Below, piece after piece: positions 31,808 to 42,242 of a stretch of 64,000 nucleotides of DNA; the stretch's first letter is position 1; the number at the start of each line of letters is the position of its first letter. Below the pieces are notes generated by a model. The model was not told the origin of the DNA. It worked only from the letters and a program-made list of their open reading frames with translations, and did no database searches. The position numbers were made by a program, and so were the translations under genes. Source of the stretch: Neonectria sp. B-13 (taxonomy: Eukaryota > Ascomycota > Sordariomycetes > Hypocreales > Nectriaceae); NCBI GenBank assembly GCA_002682825.1, contig NOKP01000008.1:186001-250000 (forward strand). The letters are read 5' to 3'.

Positions 31808-34090
31808 CTAACCTAAAACCACCTGAGCGAGCTGAGGTGCCTTGTTATCGTCCCACCAGCTTTCCAAAGCTTCTCCATTGGCCCGTCGATAGGATACCCC
31901 GTTGACTGTCTCAACCAAGAGCACGAAATAACAATCCCGTGCGACCATTCCCGGGGCCCTTAGGTAACTTTGTTCGTCTACACAGGAATCAGACTGCTGG
32001 TTAAGATTGTTCATTCCAAATGCCGAAGAGAACTCACCAAGCTGCTCATCAGTCTTGTCTACCTCTTTTATGATATCCTCACCAAGCCAAGTCGACCAGC
32101 CTTTGGCGACAGCAATAAGCTCGAGATCACTTCCTTGGGTTTGAGTTATCAATTCCTTTGCAAGTTTTGAACTAGACAGTGTGAGTGAAATTACGGTGGC
32201 ATGTTTGTCCTTAATCTGAACACGCCTCTCGTAATCCTCAACCCCCGATATTAGACTGTCTTGTGTGATTCGAAGGCGTACACGGCTTGTCTCGCAGAAA
32301 AGGTATCGTGTCTGGTCGCTCAGTTTTGGGGTTTCCGCCCATTGCAGTACAGGGACCGGATATCGAAACTCTTGAACAGAATCTAACCTGTGAGTGTAGA
32401 CATACTTGGGTTCGCTTCCTGGAACCTTGAAACCTTTGATATGGCGTTCTGGGTCAAAAGATTGTCGAGTCCAGCCGTCAAGTTCCTCGAGACGTGCACC
32501 AGCTTCAGACTGCATCTTATGCTTGTACCACTCTGACCTGACTTTCCGCCTATCTGTTGCTTTTGGGGATACCATGGTGTACCATTGGGTAACTGGCTCT
32601 CGAAATCCGACCTTCTGCTCCTGGTGATGCCATGGCTGCACGAATCGAAATTCGGCATCGTAAGGAAACGATATGTCCCCCTGCCAGCCAATCCACGACC
32701 AACTTGGAAGTCCAGTGTTTTGAGATGTGGCTGGGTCAAAAATTCCCCTCTTTTCAATATCGGACCACAGACAAGACCATGTCAGGAATATGTCGAAGAA
32801 AAACTCAGAGAGCCCAAACAAAAGACCTCCCGGGTGCACTCTATGAAGCATAGCTTGGATCCCTGCAAATGCTTTGGGGGCATCTTCAGACATGGTCAAG
32901 GACTTGTTGTTGAATTCGGTAACCGTAGGCATGAAGCTCCAGATGCTGGGCGCTGGGCCAAACTTCTCCTGGGCCTGTAGCGCCCACCTGCTGTCGGCCA
33001 GTGGGTTTATCTCCAGGTGTTCATACCACCGGGCGCTTTGGCACTGCCACATGAGGGGACCGTGATTGAAGACAAGGCGTCGTCTCGAGAATAACCACTC
33101 TTGAAAGGTCCAAGATCGCTGATAATACGAATGCTTTGTACCTGAAGAAGGGTCTAGCGATAGGGAGCCAGCTGCGAGCTTGTCTCCGTCAGCAAGGTCG
33201 TAGACCCGAAGCTCAAGATCTCTCTCATGAGAAACACCCTGAAGCCCTCGAAGCCCGAAGTCTGCCCCAGAGCCGGTGGCTCCCATGATACAGAAAGTTG
33301 AGTTGGCGTATATCAGCTGCATCTGGTTCAGATTTCGGGTGAGGCTTTCTGCGTCATCCTGGATAATACAGAGGGCGTCGATCCAGATGTACCTCTGTCC
33401 CAGGCGTTTGCAAACTTCCATGGCATTCCGAATTGTCGGTGGTAGCTGTGTGGCGAACTCCCCGGAATTCAATATGCCCGGCTGCTGTAGTTGGCTGAGC
33501 ATATCCTCGGTGTTCTTACGATATCGACATTGTCCCCAGGTATATGACAAAGCCGTGTATGTTGTTCCCTTGGCGGGCGAAGGAACTACGCAGCCTTGAA
33601 CAACGTCGACAAGCCATTCGGGATCGACAGGCTCAACTCCTTTGAACCACCGCGGCTCATCGCATTTCCCCTTGTGTTCCCGTTCACATCTTGAAGCCCA
33701 GCCAAAGACGGTGTTCAGGTCAATCCACTTTGGGTCTGGCAGGATGGCTCGTCCGGGATGGTGTTGCTGGTCTTTGCGGGAGACGAGCTCCATCGGCGTC
33801 GTAGAAACGTTGTCGAACACGATAGCCCCCTCCGAAGTGACATCAGCGAGACCGAATCGAGCAGCGGTCTGATTGGATTCTTTCTTAATCGCTAAAAGAG
33901 AACTAGGATACTCCCAGACAGGTTTATCAAGGTTCGCGGCGCGACGAATGGACGTGGTGTGCAGGCAGTCCCCGTCTAGGACGGTGGACACTTCTCCCAG
34001 TATTTCGTCATCCCATTCTTCAAACTCAGCTGAGAAAATATCAATGATGGTGGCACAAGTTTCACAGGTGGCTTCATCGTCGCTTGCCAT
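31808..34090 (-). CDS. HET-domain protein (HET 1)
   Basis: Intronless 760-aa heterokaryon-incompatibility domain protein. The HET core is visible: YTALSYTWGQCRYRKNTEDM near residue 185, LPPTIRNAMEVCKRLGQRYIWIDALCIIQDD near 220-250, LNQMQLIYANSTFCIMGATG, and later the WTFQEWLFSRRRLVFNHG block. The N-terminus has a Cys pair (CETCATI). Proteins of this type trigger cell death when non-self partners meet; this one's partner is unknown. The C-terminal 250 residues have no domain I recognise. Start chosen: the ATG followed by ASDDEATCE, first in frame. A second HET gene lies 3.7 kb away on the other strand, with an efflux pump between them. Confidence 0.92.
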   Translation of the reverse strand: MASDDEATCETCATIIDIFSAEFEEWDDEILGEVSTVLDGDCLHTTSIRRAANLDKPVWEYPSSLLAIKKESNQTAARFGLADVTSEGAIVFDNVSTTPMELVSRKDQQHHPGRAILPDPKWIDLNTVFGWASRCEREHKGKCDEPRWFKGVEPVDPEWLVDVVQGCVVPSPAKGTTYTALSYTWGQCRYRKNTEDMLSQLQQPGILNSGEFATQLPPTIRNAMEVCKRLGQRYIWIDALCIIQDDAESLTRNLNQMQLIYANSTFCIMGATGSGADFGLRGLQGVSHERDLELRVYDLADGDKLAAGSLSLDPSSGTKHSYYQRSWTFQEWLFSRRRLVFNHGPLMWQCQSARWYEHLEINPLADSRWALQAQEKFGPAPSIWSFMPTVTEFNNKSLTMSEDAPKAFAGIQAMLHRVHPGGLLFGLSEFFFDIFLTWSCLWSDIEKRGIFDPATSQNTGLPSWSWIGWQGDISFPYDAEFRFVQPWHHQEQKVGFREPVTQWYTMVSPKATDRRKVRSEWYKHKMQSEAGARLEELDGWTRQSFDPERHIKGFKVPGSEPKYVYTHRLDSVQEFRYPVPVLQWAETPKLSDQTRYLFCETSRVRLRITQDSLISGVEDYERRVQIKDKHATVISLTLSSSKLAKELITQTQGSDLELIAVAKGWSTWLGEDIIKEVDKTDEQLGEFSSAFGMNNLNQQSDSCVDEQSYLRAPGMVARDCYFVLLVETVNGVSYRRANGEALESWWDDNKAPQLAQVVLG

Positions 34091-35401
34091 GATTGTGCTG
34101 TGTGTGAAATTGAGTTGAACAATAGAGGTAAACCAGAAAGTTCTCGCCTAACCCGAAGGTGAGGGAAATATGAGCTGCTGCCTGATTTAGTCACATAGTG
34201 CAAAATTAGGCGCCGCAATGTTAGATTACTTACTATAGTGTACTGAACTGAAAGCTGCAGAAGAAGCTAGCAGGAATCATAACAATACGGGATATCTCTT
34301 ACCTATTCTGAGCAATGATTAAAGACAGAAAACTTGGTAGATAATGGCCCGGCCACTTCATGAGATTTCAAGTCTGAACTACATGGCTGGATTCCCATGT
34401 TTTCATCCCCGCCTTATTACCGGCACACAGTGTTCTCCCCCATTGTAACCACGGCAGGGATCTTGGAAGAAATACTACCCTAGAATTGCCTTACGAGGCG
34501 GATCGACCATCATTTTTTTGTAAACATGAGACTGCGACGGTTCATTAACACAAAGTTCGAGAGCATATTTGATCAAGCAAAACTGAATTCTGAGTGTGTA
34601 GGCCCCTCTATTCATTCACGACCCACGAAGTCAACCATTGCGCAACAGAACCCTTCAGCGACTCTCACTGTGCAGCCATGGCAAATCACCATCCGGGAGA
34701 TCAAATTAACACACCAACTGCCACAATTGTCACGGACCAAATAGTTAAGAAGATGGACAGAAGATCAACAAGATGGAGCACGAAAGCTTTGAGATAGATC
34801 CCTGCAAGAGTCCATTCTCCTTTATTGAGCCTGTGCGTACACGGGTAGTTATAGCAAGGCCGGTTCAAAACCCCTCTCTCTCCACTAGGGAGCATGTCTC
34901 TCGGCATACACGGCACGGCGACGGCGATTTATCAATCCTTGTTAACCCGTCCCGGAGTCGGGATTCCGTCTGAAACTCCGATCCTCATCACAACTACCTT
35001 TGGGTGTCTTAAGGCTCGGTGCATACCATTTACAAGGGTGCAGGCCAATAGAAGAGCAGTACCTAAAAGTACTTGATATTAGGTGAGGATTAGACTATGG
35101 TCGAAGTACTAAGAGTCACGATCCTGGTGTTGCAGGGTAGTCCTGGGCCCCGTGACCTGCACCGAGCCTTAAGACGGCCAAGGGATAAAAAGGCAGTTGC
35201 CGGCTTCCGACCGTCTGGTAACCATGTACTTTGTCCAAAATTTGGGAAGCACCAATATCATATCTGACATTCTGACTAATCTTTACCATCTTCTGATACT
35301 TTCAGTAGGTCAATCTGCCTTCTCCTTCCAGTAATCCCGCCCTCCGCCCTCGCAAAGATTATAAAGAGCAAACCGAGGCTGCAAAAGCCTCTGCTTACGG
35401 C
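34091..35401. other. intergenic region with a long inverted repeat
   Basis: 1.3 kb between divergent HET 1 and the DHA2 transporter. It holds a perfect 18-bp inverted repeat (35006-35023 and 35158-35175) and several short AGTACT-like repeats between the arms. No coding frame of substance. Confidence 0.5.
35006..35175. repeat. 18-bp perfect inverted repeat with 134-bp spacer
   Basis: The arm at 35006-35023 (GTCTTAAGGCTCGGTGCA) is the exact reverse complement of 35158-35175. No target duplication was found outside the arms, so a MITE is not shown. It could form a long hairpin or mark a regulator binding pair. Confidence 0.7.
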
Positions 35402-37340
35402 ATGGTGCATCAAACCGAAAAGCCTTGCTCAGAGCCGCAATTTTCCGAAAAGACACCAGATCCAGGACCTCAAGATGTGGAAATCTCTCTAGAGGAGAAC
35501 GAAAATGATGGGAATCGCAGGGAGCTAACAGGGTGGAAATTGACGAGCGTGATGATATCTGTTACCCTTTCAGCCTTCCTCATGATATTGGACATGACGA
35601 TCATTGTCACAGTATGTTCTGTTAATGCATATGCAGTTACGTTAAAAAGATAAATTGACAAAATAATACCAGGCCATTCCTCGCATAACAAGTCATTTCC
35701 ATTCTTTAAACGATGTTGGTTGGTATGGAAGCGCCTTCAATCTGTCAAGGTAAGTTGTTGCTGTTGCAAGGAACCCACCAGAAAGAAGTAGTAGAAGCTT
35801 GAGCGGCTAACAATTCTCAGCGCTGCTCTACAACCAATGGCCGGGAGGCTCTACACTTGGTTCAAATCTAAAGTGCGTTCTACTGACAATAATTGTCTGG
35901 ATTTAACTCACATGAAAAGTAGTGGCTCTTCCTGGCATTCCTTCTCATATTTGAGTTGGGTTCTTTAGTTTGTGCTCTCGCGAACTCTTCAGCAGTCTTT
36001 ATCGTGGGCCGAGCCATTGCCGGCGTTGGCAGCTCTGGCATTCGGAACGGAGCTATTACGATAATAGTGGCTTCGGTTCCGCTAGAGAGGAGGCCGTCCC
36101 TCATCGGAACGTTGATGGGAATCGCTCAGCTTGGCGCAATTTGCGGCCCTTTGGTAGGCGGAGCCTTGACAGAATACACAACTTGGCGATGGTGTAGGTT
36201 CTTTCCCCTTTTTTCTGCGGAAATTATTCACTGGTTGATAAACATGCTGATTTGATGTAGGCTTCTATATCAACTTGCCCCTCGGCGGTTTCTGCGCCAT
36301 ACTGATTTTGTTGGTTACAATCCCTGATGATAGAATCCAATCGGACGATTCGTTTCTCGAAATCATATCTTCAAAACTCGACCTCACCGGATTCGTAACA
36401 TTTGCATCTGCAACTGTTATGATCCTTATGGCTCTCCAGTATGGAGGTATTGACTACCCGTGGAAATCCGCTACAGTAATTGGTCTCTTCTGTGGTGGCG
36501 GAATTATGATGGGCCTCTTCTTAGTCTGGGAGCATCGTGCTGGCGACGGCGCTATGATCCCCATTCCTGTCTTGAACCAGAGGGAGATCTGGGCAGCCTG
36601 TCTGACTACTTTTTTCATGTTCGGAATGACATTTGTCAGCGCATTCTACCTTCCAATTTACTTTCAATCTGTCAAGGGAGCTTCAGCGTTCACCAGCGGC
36701 GTGGACATGCTTCCGCAGATCGTCACCCAACTGGTCTCTGCAGTGTTCTCAGGGTTCCTAGGTAAGATCAAATTCGCGATACACTTAATGATACTAACGA
36801 GGACGAATAGTCCAAAAGATAGGATACTATCTACCATTTTCTGTTTCTTGCGCCGTGCTGTCGGCAATTAGCAATGGGCTTTTGACAACACTCACCAGTC
36901 AAACACCCGTTGCGAAGTGGGCTGGCTATCAAGTGTTGCTTGGCTTCGGCCGAGGATGGGGAATGCAAATGCCGTACCTGGCTGTTCAGGCTTGTACAAA
37001 GCCTGGGGTGACTTCTATCGCAACGGCAATACTCATCTTCTCGCAAACCTTGAGCGGCGCTGTATCTACAGCTATTGCCAATGTCATATTCAACAGTGTG
37101 CTCAGACAGGAACTCATGTCTCGGGCACCTCACTTGAGTAGCAGCAAGATCATTAAAGCCGGTGCATCTTCTGTTCGGGATGTTACGCCGAAGGAAGACC
37201 TGCCTGAGGTACTGGAATCTTACGCCAAAGGCGTGGATGCAACCTTCTATCTTGCCACCGCGACTTCGATTTGCATGTTCATCTTCGCCTGGGGGATCGG
37301 ATGGAAGGATATTCGGAAGAGGAAGACAGCCGAGACCTAG
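35402..37340 (+). CDS. MFS drug:H+ antiporter, DHA2 (14-TM) type
   Basis: Multidrug/toxin efflux transporter. Six exons: 35402-35611, 35673-35749, 35821-35872, 35923-36193, 36261-36761, 36811-37340; introns of 49-71 nt, all in frame; 546 aa. Signatures: [17 protein letters not shown] (motif D1) across intron 1, [45 protein letters not shown] (antiporter motif C: GPxxGG), and a long C-terminal half with the [12 protein letters not shown] segment. The N-terminal 45 residues are hydrophilic. It presumably exports a small organic compound at the plasma membrane. No biosynthetic genes are adjacent; it lies between two HET genes. Family call is firm, substrate unknown. Confidence 0.93.
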
Positions 37341-37833
37341 ATCGAACGAGCTGTTCTTTATGACCTGGCCCCGAAAAGAGGATGGGAAAATTGTGGGATT
37401 GTTGCAGAGTAGGAAGCGAGGTGTGCAGGTTGCTTAAACAACTAATTAATATACGACATGCTCCATTGAAAACAGCTATATATTACTTTGACTTCCTCAT
37501 TGTCGATGTTCTTCTTGACATCGTGAGACATGAATGCCTCGCAGAATGAAATATTCGAACAGTGAAAAACAATGCTACTAACAGTCTTTGCATCCAGCCG
37601 TACATAACTTGTGCAGGGTTTCTTTGAAAGCTGATTGGTAGCCTCGTTTCAATTTTGGGTGACATGCTGACATTTCTTCGAACCCAAGAGCGCTTGAACT
37701 GAACGCCTCTCTTCTCTCCACGGCACCAAAGGGCAATCTTAAAGATATTGTTGTGCTATCCTCATCTTCTACTTAATTTACGAGTTACGATTCAAATTCC
37801 AAGGACGACTTGTTGCGCGCCTTTCTTCAGAAG
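37341..37833. other. intergenic region
   Basis: 493 bp between the transporter and HET 2 on the same strand. Nothing recognised. Confidence 0.5.
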
Positions 37834-39769
37834 ATGCCCCCAGCTTGCTCAACGTGTGGATCGTTATCTCCGACCGGAGGTGACGACGCCCCCTACGATG
37901 ATGGGAGTAGATCGATGACCTTCCCTTCTTTGGAGCTGTCTACGCAATCTTGTTCATTGTGTGCGCTTCTATGGGACTTCGTCAGGTACTTCAAGTTCGA
38001 CAGATCATCTCGCCGAGGCGGGGTACTGCGTATCGTCAATGAGGGTGACAAGTTTGCTGTCTGTATCGATATAAATAGACAGCAGGTGAAAGGACCGTTC
38101 GACATCTTCGTCCGTCCTGGTATGTGGCTTGTTCATTCAAGGTCCATCTTAACGATTGTGATATCCCTCAGCTAAACAGTACTCACTAGACTCTCGTTCT
38201 GCCTATCCAAATGCCTTGGAGTTTGCAACAGACAGCTCCCCGTTACCTCCAGACACATCATCAGATGAAAGTCTCGCCTGGGTAAGAAACCAGCTCAACA
38301 CTTGCCGCACGCTGCACTCCTGCGGTGGCACATCTGCCACCAACCTTCCGACCAGAGTACTCGACCTTTTTCAGAATGGGCACAATCTTGACGACGATGT
38401 AAAGCTCCTGGTAAACAGCAGACAACGAGCTAAATATCTATGTTTGAGCCACTGCTGGGGCACATCGGGATCTCCAATTATGACAACCACGACCAACTTA
38501 GCCCAACACATTCAACGGGTACCTTTCGGTGCGTTGAGCAGGACATTCCAAGATGCAGTTCGTATAACTCGACGCCTGGGTGAACGATATCTCTGGATCG
38601 ACTCTCTGTGTATCGTTCAGGACGATACTCAAGACTGGGAAAAGGAATCCGCAAATATGGCATCCATTTACCAAAATGCCTTTCTTACGATCGCCGCGAC
38701 TAGCTCCAGCAACGGGAAAGGCGGTTGCTATCGACATGTCACGGAATACCAGCAAGACAAAGGGTTTACGTACTGGCTAGACGAAACAAACGCCGTGGAG
38801 ATATTCTTCCGGCATAGGGTCGAACACTTAGCAAGCTGGTTGAATGTGACCGTGGACTCTGAAAGTTTCCCTCTTCTTGGGAGGGGCTGGGTCTTTCAAG
38901 AGCGCGTTCTTTCTCCCAGGATTCTGCATTGTTGTGACAGGGAGTTCCTCCTCGAGTGTCCTGAAATAGCGACATGTCAGTGCGGGGTGTACTCTTACGA
39001 GAAGCTTCTGTGGCCAACGTTCAAGGGTGCTCTGTCTCTGAGAAACAAACGCTTCTTCGATGAAGCAGAGTGGAAGTCGGCAGTTGAGCACTATTGCAAC
39101 CTCAAACTGACAAAGGACACGGACAAACTTCCAGCCCTGTCAGGAATTGCAAGCCAAGCCGGTTCTGGGGAGTATCTTGGTGGACTATTCAAGGAGAGGC
39201 TTCCCATGGACTTGCTCTGGTCAGTTCCGTTCTTGCTAGTAGAGAAGGAGCGGGTTTCGATACCGCGAGCACCGTCGTGGTCATGGGCCTCGATCGCCGG
39301 TCCTGTCACTTACCTTCAGAGAAACCCAATCTCAAGAGCAAAGCCTTTAGCGACTGTGCTTGATGCTAGGTGCAATGTCATTGGGGCCAATCCCTACGGA
39401 CGGGTCCAGGGTGGTCATATTACGCTTCGTGGACGCGTTACGCAATCTAACCTGACTTGGAGAACTGGGCATACGATCAGAGTCCAAGATATGGACTGGA
39501 AATTTGAGTCACTTGAGCCATTAGGCACGATGGAGATATTTTACCCAGACGTCAAGTTTTGGACCTCTTCATCAACGGCTCCGCTTTGTGTGAGTTGTTT
39601 CTGGCTTGCGGGGATGCCGTACGATGGTAATCCTCAACTGCACGCACTTCTGGTGCTTCGAGAGACTAGCTCCTCAAGGACGAAATTTGAAAGGATTGGG
39701 ATACTTATATTTCACCTCGACAGGAAATATGAGGAAGTTTCAGTGTTACAGGATATAACCATTGAGTAA
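37834..39769 (+). CDS. HET-domain protein (HET 2)
   Basis: Two exons, 37834-38119 and 38172-39769, with a 52-nt intron; 627 aa. N-terminus MPPACSTCGSLSP with further Cys pairs (CSLCALLWDF) is the usual Cys-rich lead of this HET subgroup. HET core: YLCLSHCWGTSGSPIMTTT, RTFQDAVRITRRLGERYLWI, DSLCIVQDDTQDWEKESANM, YQNAFLTIAATSSSN, and RGWVFQERVLSPRILHC. Predicted role is non-self recognition or cell-death signalling; no partner is identifiable. It is a different subgroup from HET 1 (spacing and N-terminus differ), so not a recent duplicate. An intron-internal stop in the first exon's frame shows that splicing is needed. Confidence 0.92.
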
Positions 39770-40469
39770 AGACGCAGAACACATTCATTAGTGGGCGAGA
39801 TTTGATAGCCAGCTAGGTAGTCCTACGAGTACATATCCTGGACAAACAAGGTTCCTCTGGAATAGAGTCCCTCATCCGCATTGGAGACGACATACGACTA
39901 GCAAAGTAACTGTCGAGCTTTATTTGATGCCATGATTTCAAACACCAGCCTTCCACTTAGGAGAGTCCATTCGCGTGTTCGTGAGTAGACCCAACGTGGG
40001 CCGTCAAGGGATGTCCCCGTGTTCGGGTTTACCCATTACACCCATTACGACTAAGTTCATTATAGTAATTCCGAGCCGAGATTCTGACCGGCCCGTAATC
40101 ATGCATGCCCTGTGCCGCGATACACACACGATGCGGATGTATCACGGAACACGGTGGTCCATCTCGATGCGGAGCCTCCTGCTTGGGCGGCCCGAACATC
40201 GCATCCTGTCGCTCGAGCACAAAGCACACTCAGTGGCGCATTAATTGGAAAGCGTTAGAACAGGGATATATTCGCCATCCACTTGTCTCTGAATCGTTGC
40301 AGAAGAGGAGAGACCGTGATGGTCGCCCGCATTCAGCTTTCACGACAGCAGATGCTGAAACGCTCCGGGGACCGGGCCAACCTTTCTCCGAGAGTCTGTT
40401 GCCCATACCTGGACTATCGCACGTTTCCCCGTTCCTCACCTTACTTTACTCGTGGAAAGGCACCCAGCA
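39770..40469. other. intergenic region upstream of the alpha-kinase
   Basis: 700 bp. Includes overlapping out-of-frame ORFs that are shadows of the kinase gene at their 3' ends. No gene recognised. Confidence 0.45.
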
Positions 40470-41369
40470 ATGGCCCCCTTGCGCGCCTGTGCCCAATGCG
40501 GGCGGGATCTCCCTCGATCTTCCTACACAGCGAACCAGTACGCGAAAGCCATCGGGGAGTCGAGATGTGCCACCTGCGTCCACGGACACCACTCCGACGT
40601 GCCATCTGCAAAACAATCAGACAGTGGGAGATACAACAACGCCGACCGAGCTGACTTTGAAGGTGACGATCTCGAGTATCCATTTGCTCAAGGTGCATTT
40701 CGTTGGGTCGCCCGGGGCGTCTACACGACGGGCGCGCGCCAAGGCCAGGAATGTGTCACCAAATGGTTCAAGACAGGCGCAGTCTTCGCGGCTGATTATT
40801 TCACCCTGGATATCAAAGCTGTAGACAAGGCCTTGGAAATCGTCAACAGATTCAACCAACTGAACGTCATCAACAAGAAAATCAAGATCAATGTACCTGC
40901 GGTATGGACCTTTCAAAAAGACTGCTCCGGTGGATGGGCCGGCCAGAAAGCCCTCATCGAACCCTTGATTGAAGACTACGAAAAGTTTAACAGCAACACT
41001 GGGTGGGTTGGTGACATCACATCGTGGGGAGAAGTCATGCAGGCGCTGAGCCACTTCAGCTATCACTTAACTGGCGGCCAATTTGTCCTCTGCGATCTGC
41101 AGGGCGGCATCTATCAGCACGAGGTCGTCCTCTCCGACCCTGTCATTCTGTCGCGCAATCGTGACTACGGCGTGACTGATCTTGGACCGGATGGCATCAG
41201 CTCCTTCTTCAGCCAACACTCTTGCAACGACTTTTGTCGTTCAAACTGGACCCAGCCCGCCAACCCGATTCAGCATTTCCGGCCTACTGCCGGCACCTCG
41301 ATGATGAGACGTGCAGTATCTACCCAACACTCCCGAGCCAGAAGAACCGACAACGTTATATGGGAGTAA
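40470..41369 (+). CDS. atypical alpha-kinase domain protein with N-terminal Cys motif
   Basis: Intronless 299-aa protein. The first 45 residues (CAQCGRDLPRSSYTANQ..RCATCVHGH) carry two Cys pairs and a His, a probable zinc site. The rest is an alpha-kinase (eEF2-kinase/MHCK-like) fold: the ATP-lid region FRWVARGVYTTGARQGQECV, the catalytic-strand segment FVLCDLQGGIY, and the family's zinc-binding C-terminal motif GPDGISSFFSQHSCNDFC (HxC..C). Fungi often carry many small alpha-kinases of unknown substrate. The start is the ATG at 40470, just before the Cys motif; a GTG 18 bases upstream is ignored. It sits alone between HET 2 and a thioredoxin remnant. Confidence 0.88.
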   Translation: MAPLRACAQCGRDLPRSSYTANQYAKAIGESRCATCVHGHHSDVPSAKQSDSGRYNNADRADFEGDDLEYPFAQGAFRWVARGVYTTGARQGQECVTKWFKTGAVFAADYFTLDIKAVDKALEIVNRFNQLNVINKKIKINVPAVWTFQKDCSGGWAGQKALIEPLIEDYEKFNSNTGWVGDITSWGEVMQALSHFSYHLTGGQFVLCDLQGGIYQHEVVLSDPVILSRNRDYGVTDLGPDGISSFFSQHSCNDFCRSNWTQPANPIQHFRPTAGTSMMRRAVSTQHSRARRTDNVIWE

Positions 41370-41591
41370 AAACCACAACGACGTGGACTGCGCGGGCGAG
41401 GAATGCAAAGAGGATGAACAAGGACAGGACGAGCAAGATTACCAGAGCCACAGTCGAAGGAGTTTCTCTATAGAGCTGATGACGCGATCGCTAGTTACTA
41501 GTAGCCTCGATTGGATGCTCAATTCACCATAGACAGCTAAATAGATCCTTAGACCCTTTCCAACTTGATCCTACTCTTGCTTGTTGATTGG

Positions 41592-41877
41592 TCACTTCTT
41601 CTCCATGCTGGCACTTGGTTCTTGTCCCTCAGGATCCTTTTCTTCACCAGCCAAGGCTTGAGCTACAGCTTCAAGGGCTACCTGATCCACACCGCGAACC
41701 CTGTTAAATAGCCCAGCATCTGTGAGGCTAACAGATTGGCGACCTTTGATGCCTTCAATAGCCACTCCACTAGGTACACCATCTTGAAAGACAATGAAGG
41801 TTGGTATAGCAGAGATACTATACCGCCTAGCAACGTCCTTGGCGTAATCAATGTTAACCTTAGTGAAAGCAAGATAA
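41592..41877 (-). pseudogene. thioredoxin-fold C-terminal half, probable gene remnant
   Basis: Minus-strand exon with acceptor at 41878, reading YLAFTKVNIDYAKDVARRYS then ISAIPTFIVFQDGVPSG and ending about 45 residues later (stop 41594-41592). The cis-Pro loop (AIPTFIVF) and KVNID strand are those of thioredoxin. Upstream (about 41960-42080) a segment SSTRNFEHLVDAWVDGNGRG could be the first exon, but no WCGPC-type redox site can be found. It may be a decayed thioredoxin or have an exon I cannot resolve. The C-terminal tail EGQEPSASMEKK is extended and acidic. Confidence 0.5.
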
Positions 41878-42242
41878 CTGTTAGATATTAGAGAATTTTT
41901 GTCTTCAAGAGGGAGTTAGTTACTGGGTGTTGTGGAAATCCTATGAAGCAAACGTGCGAAAGTCACGCCGTGTGATGAGACACGAGCATCACGTCATGGA
42001 ACTAACTACTGCCCCCGTCCGTTACCATCAACCCAAGCGTCAACTAGATGTTCAAAATTTCTAGTACTGGACTACAAAATAAAGAAACCAGGTGTATTGA
42101 ATGGTTTTGCATGTCTAGGGACTCCTGGATACTGACCTGACAATGTTTCCTGAACGCCCACTCAACCTCAAATGCGAAAAGTGAGATCAAGATTAGCCTA
42201 AGGCAGGGTTCCTTTTCTAGTATTTATCTAAAAATTCCCTTC
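41878..42242. other. intergenic/degenerate region
   Basis: 365 bp between the thioredoxin remnant and BVMO 2. It may contain the mutated 5' part of the thioredoxin gene; nothing else is recognisable. Confidence 0.4.

Noticed and set aside
35006..35175. Calling the inverted-repeat segment a MITE
   Set aside because: No target-site duplication or second copy could be seen within the window.
40105..40824. 239-codon ORF overlapping the alpha-kinase start
   Set aside because: Pro/Ser/Thr/Arg-rich out-of-frame overlap with the clear kinase frame.
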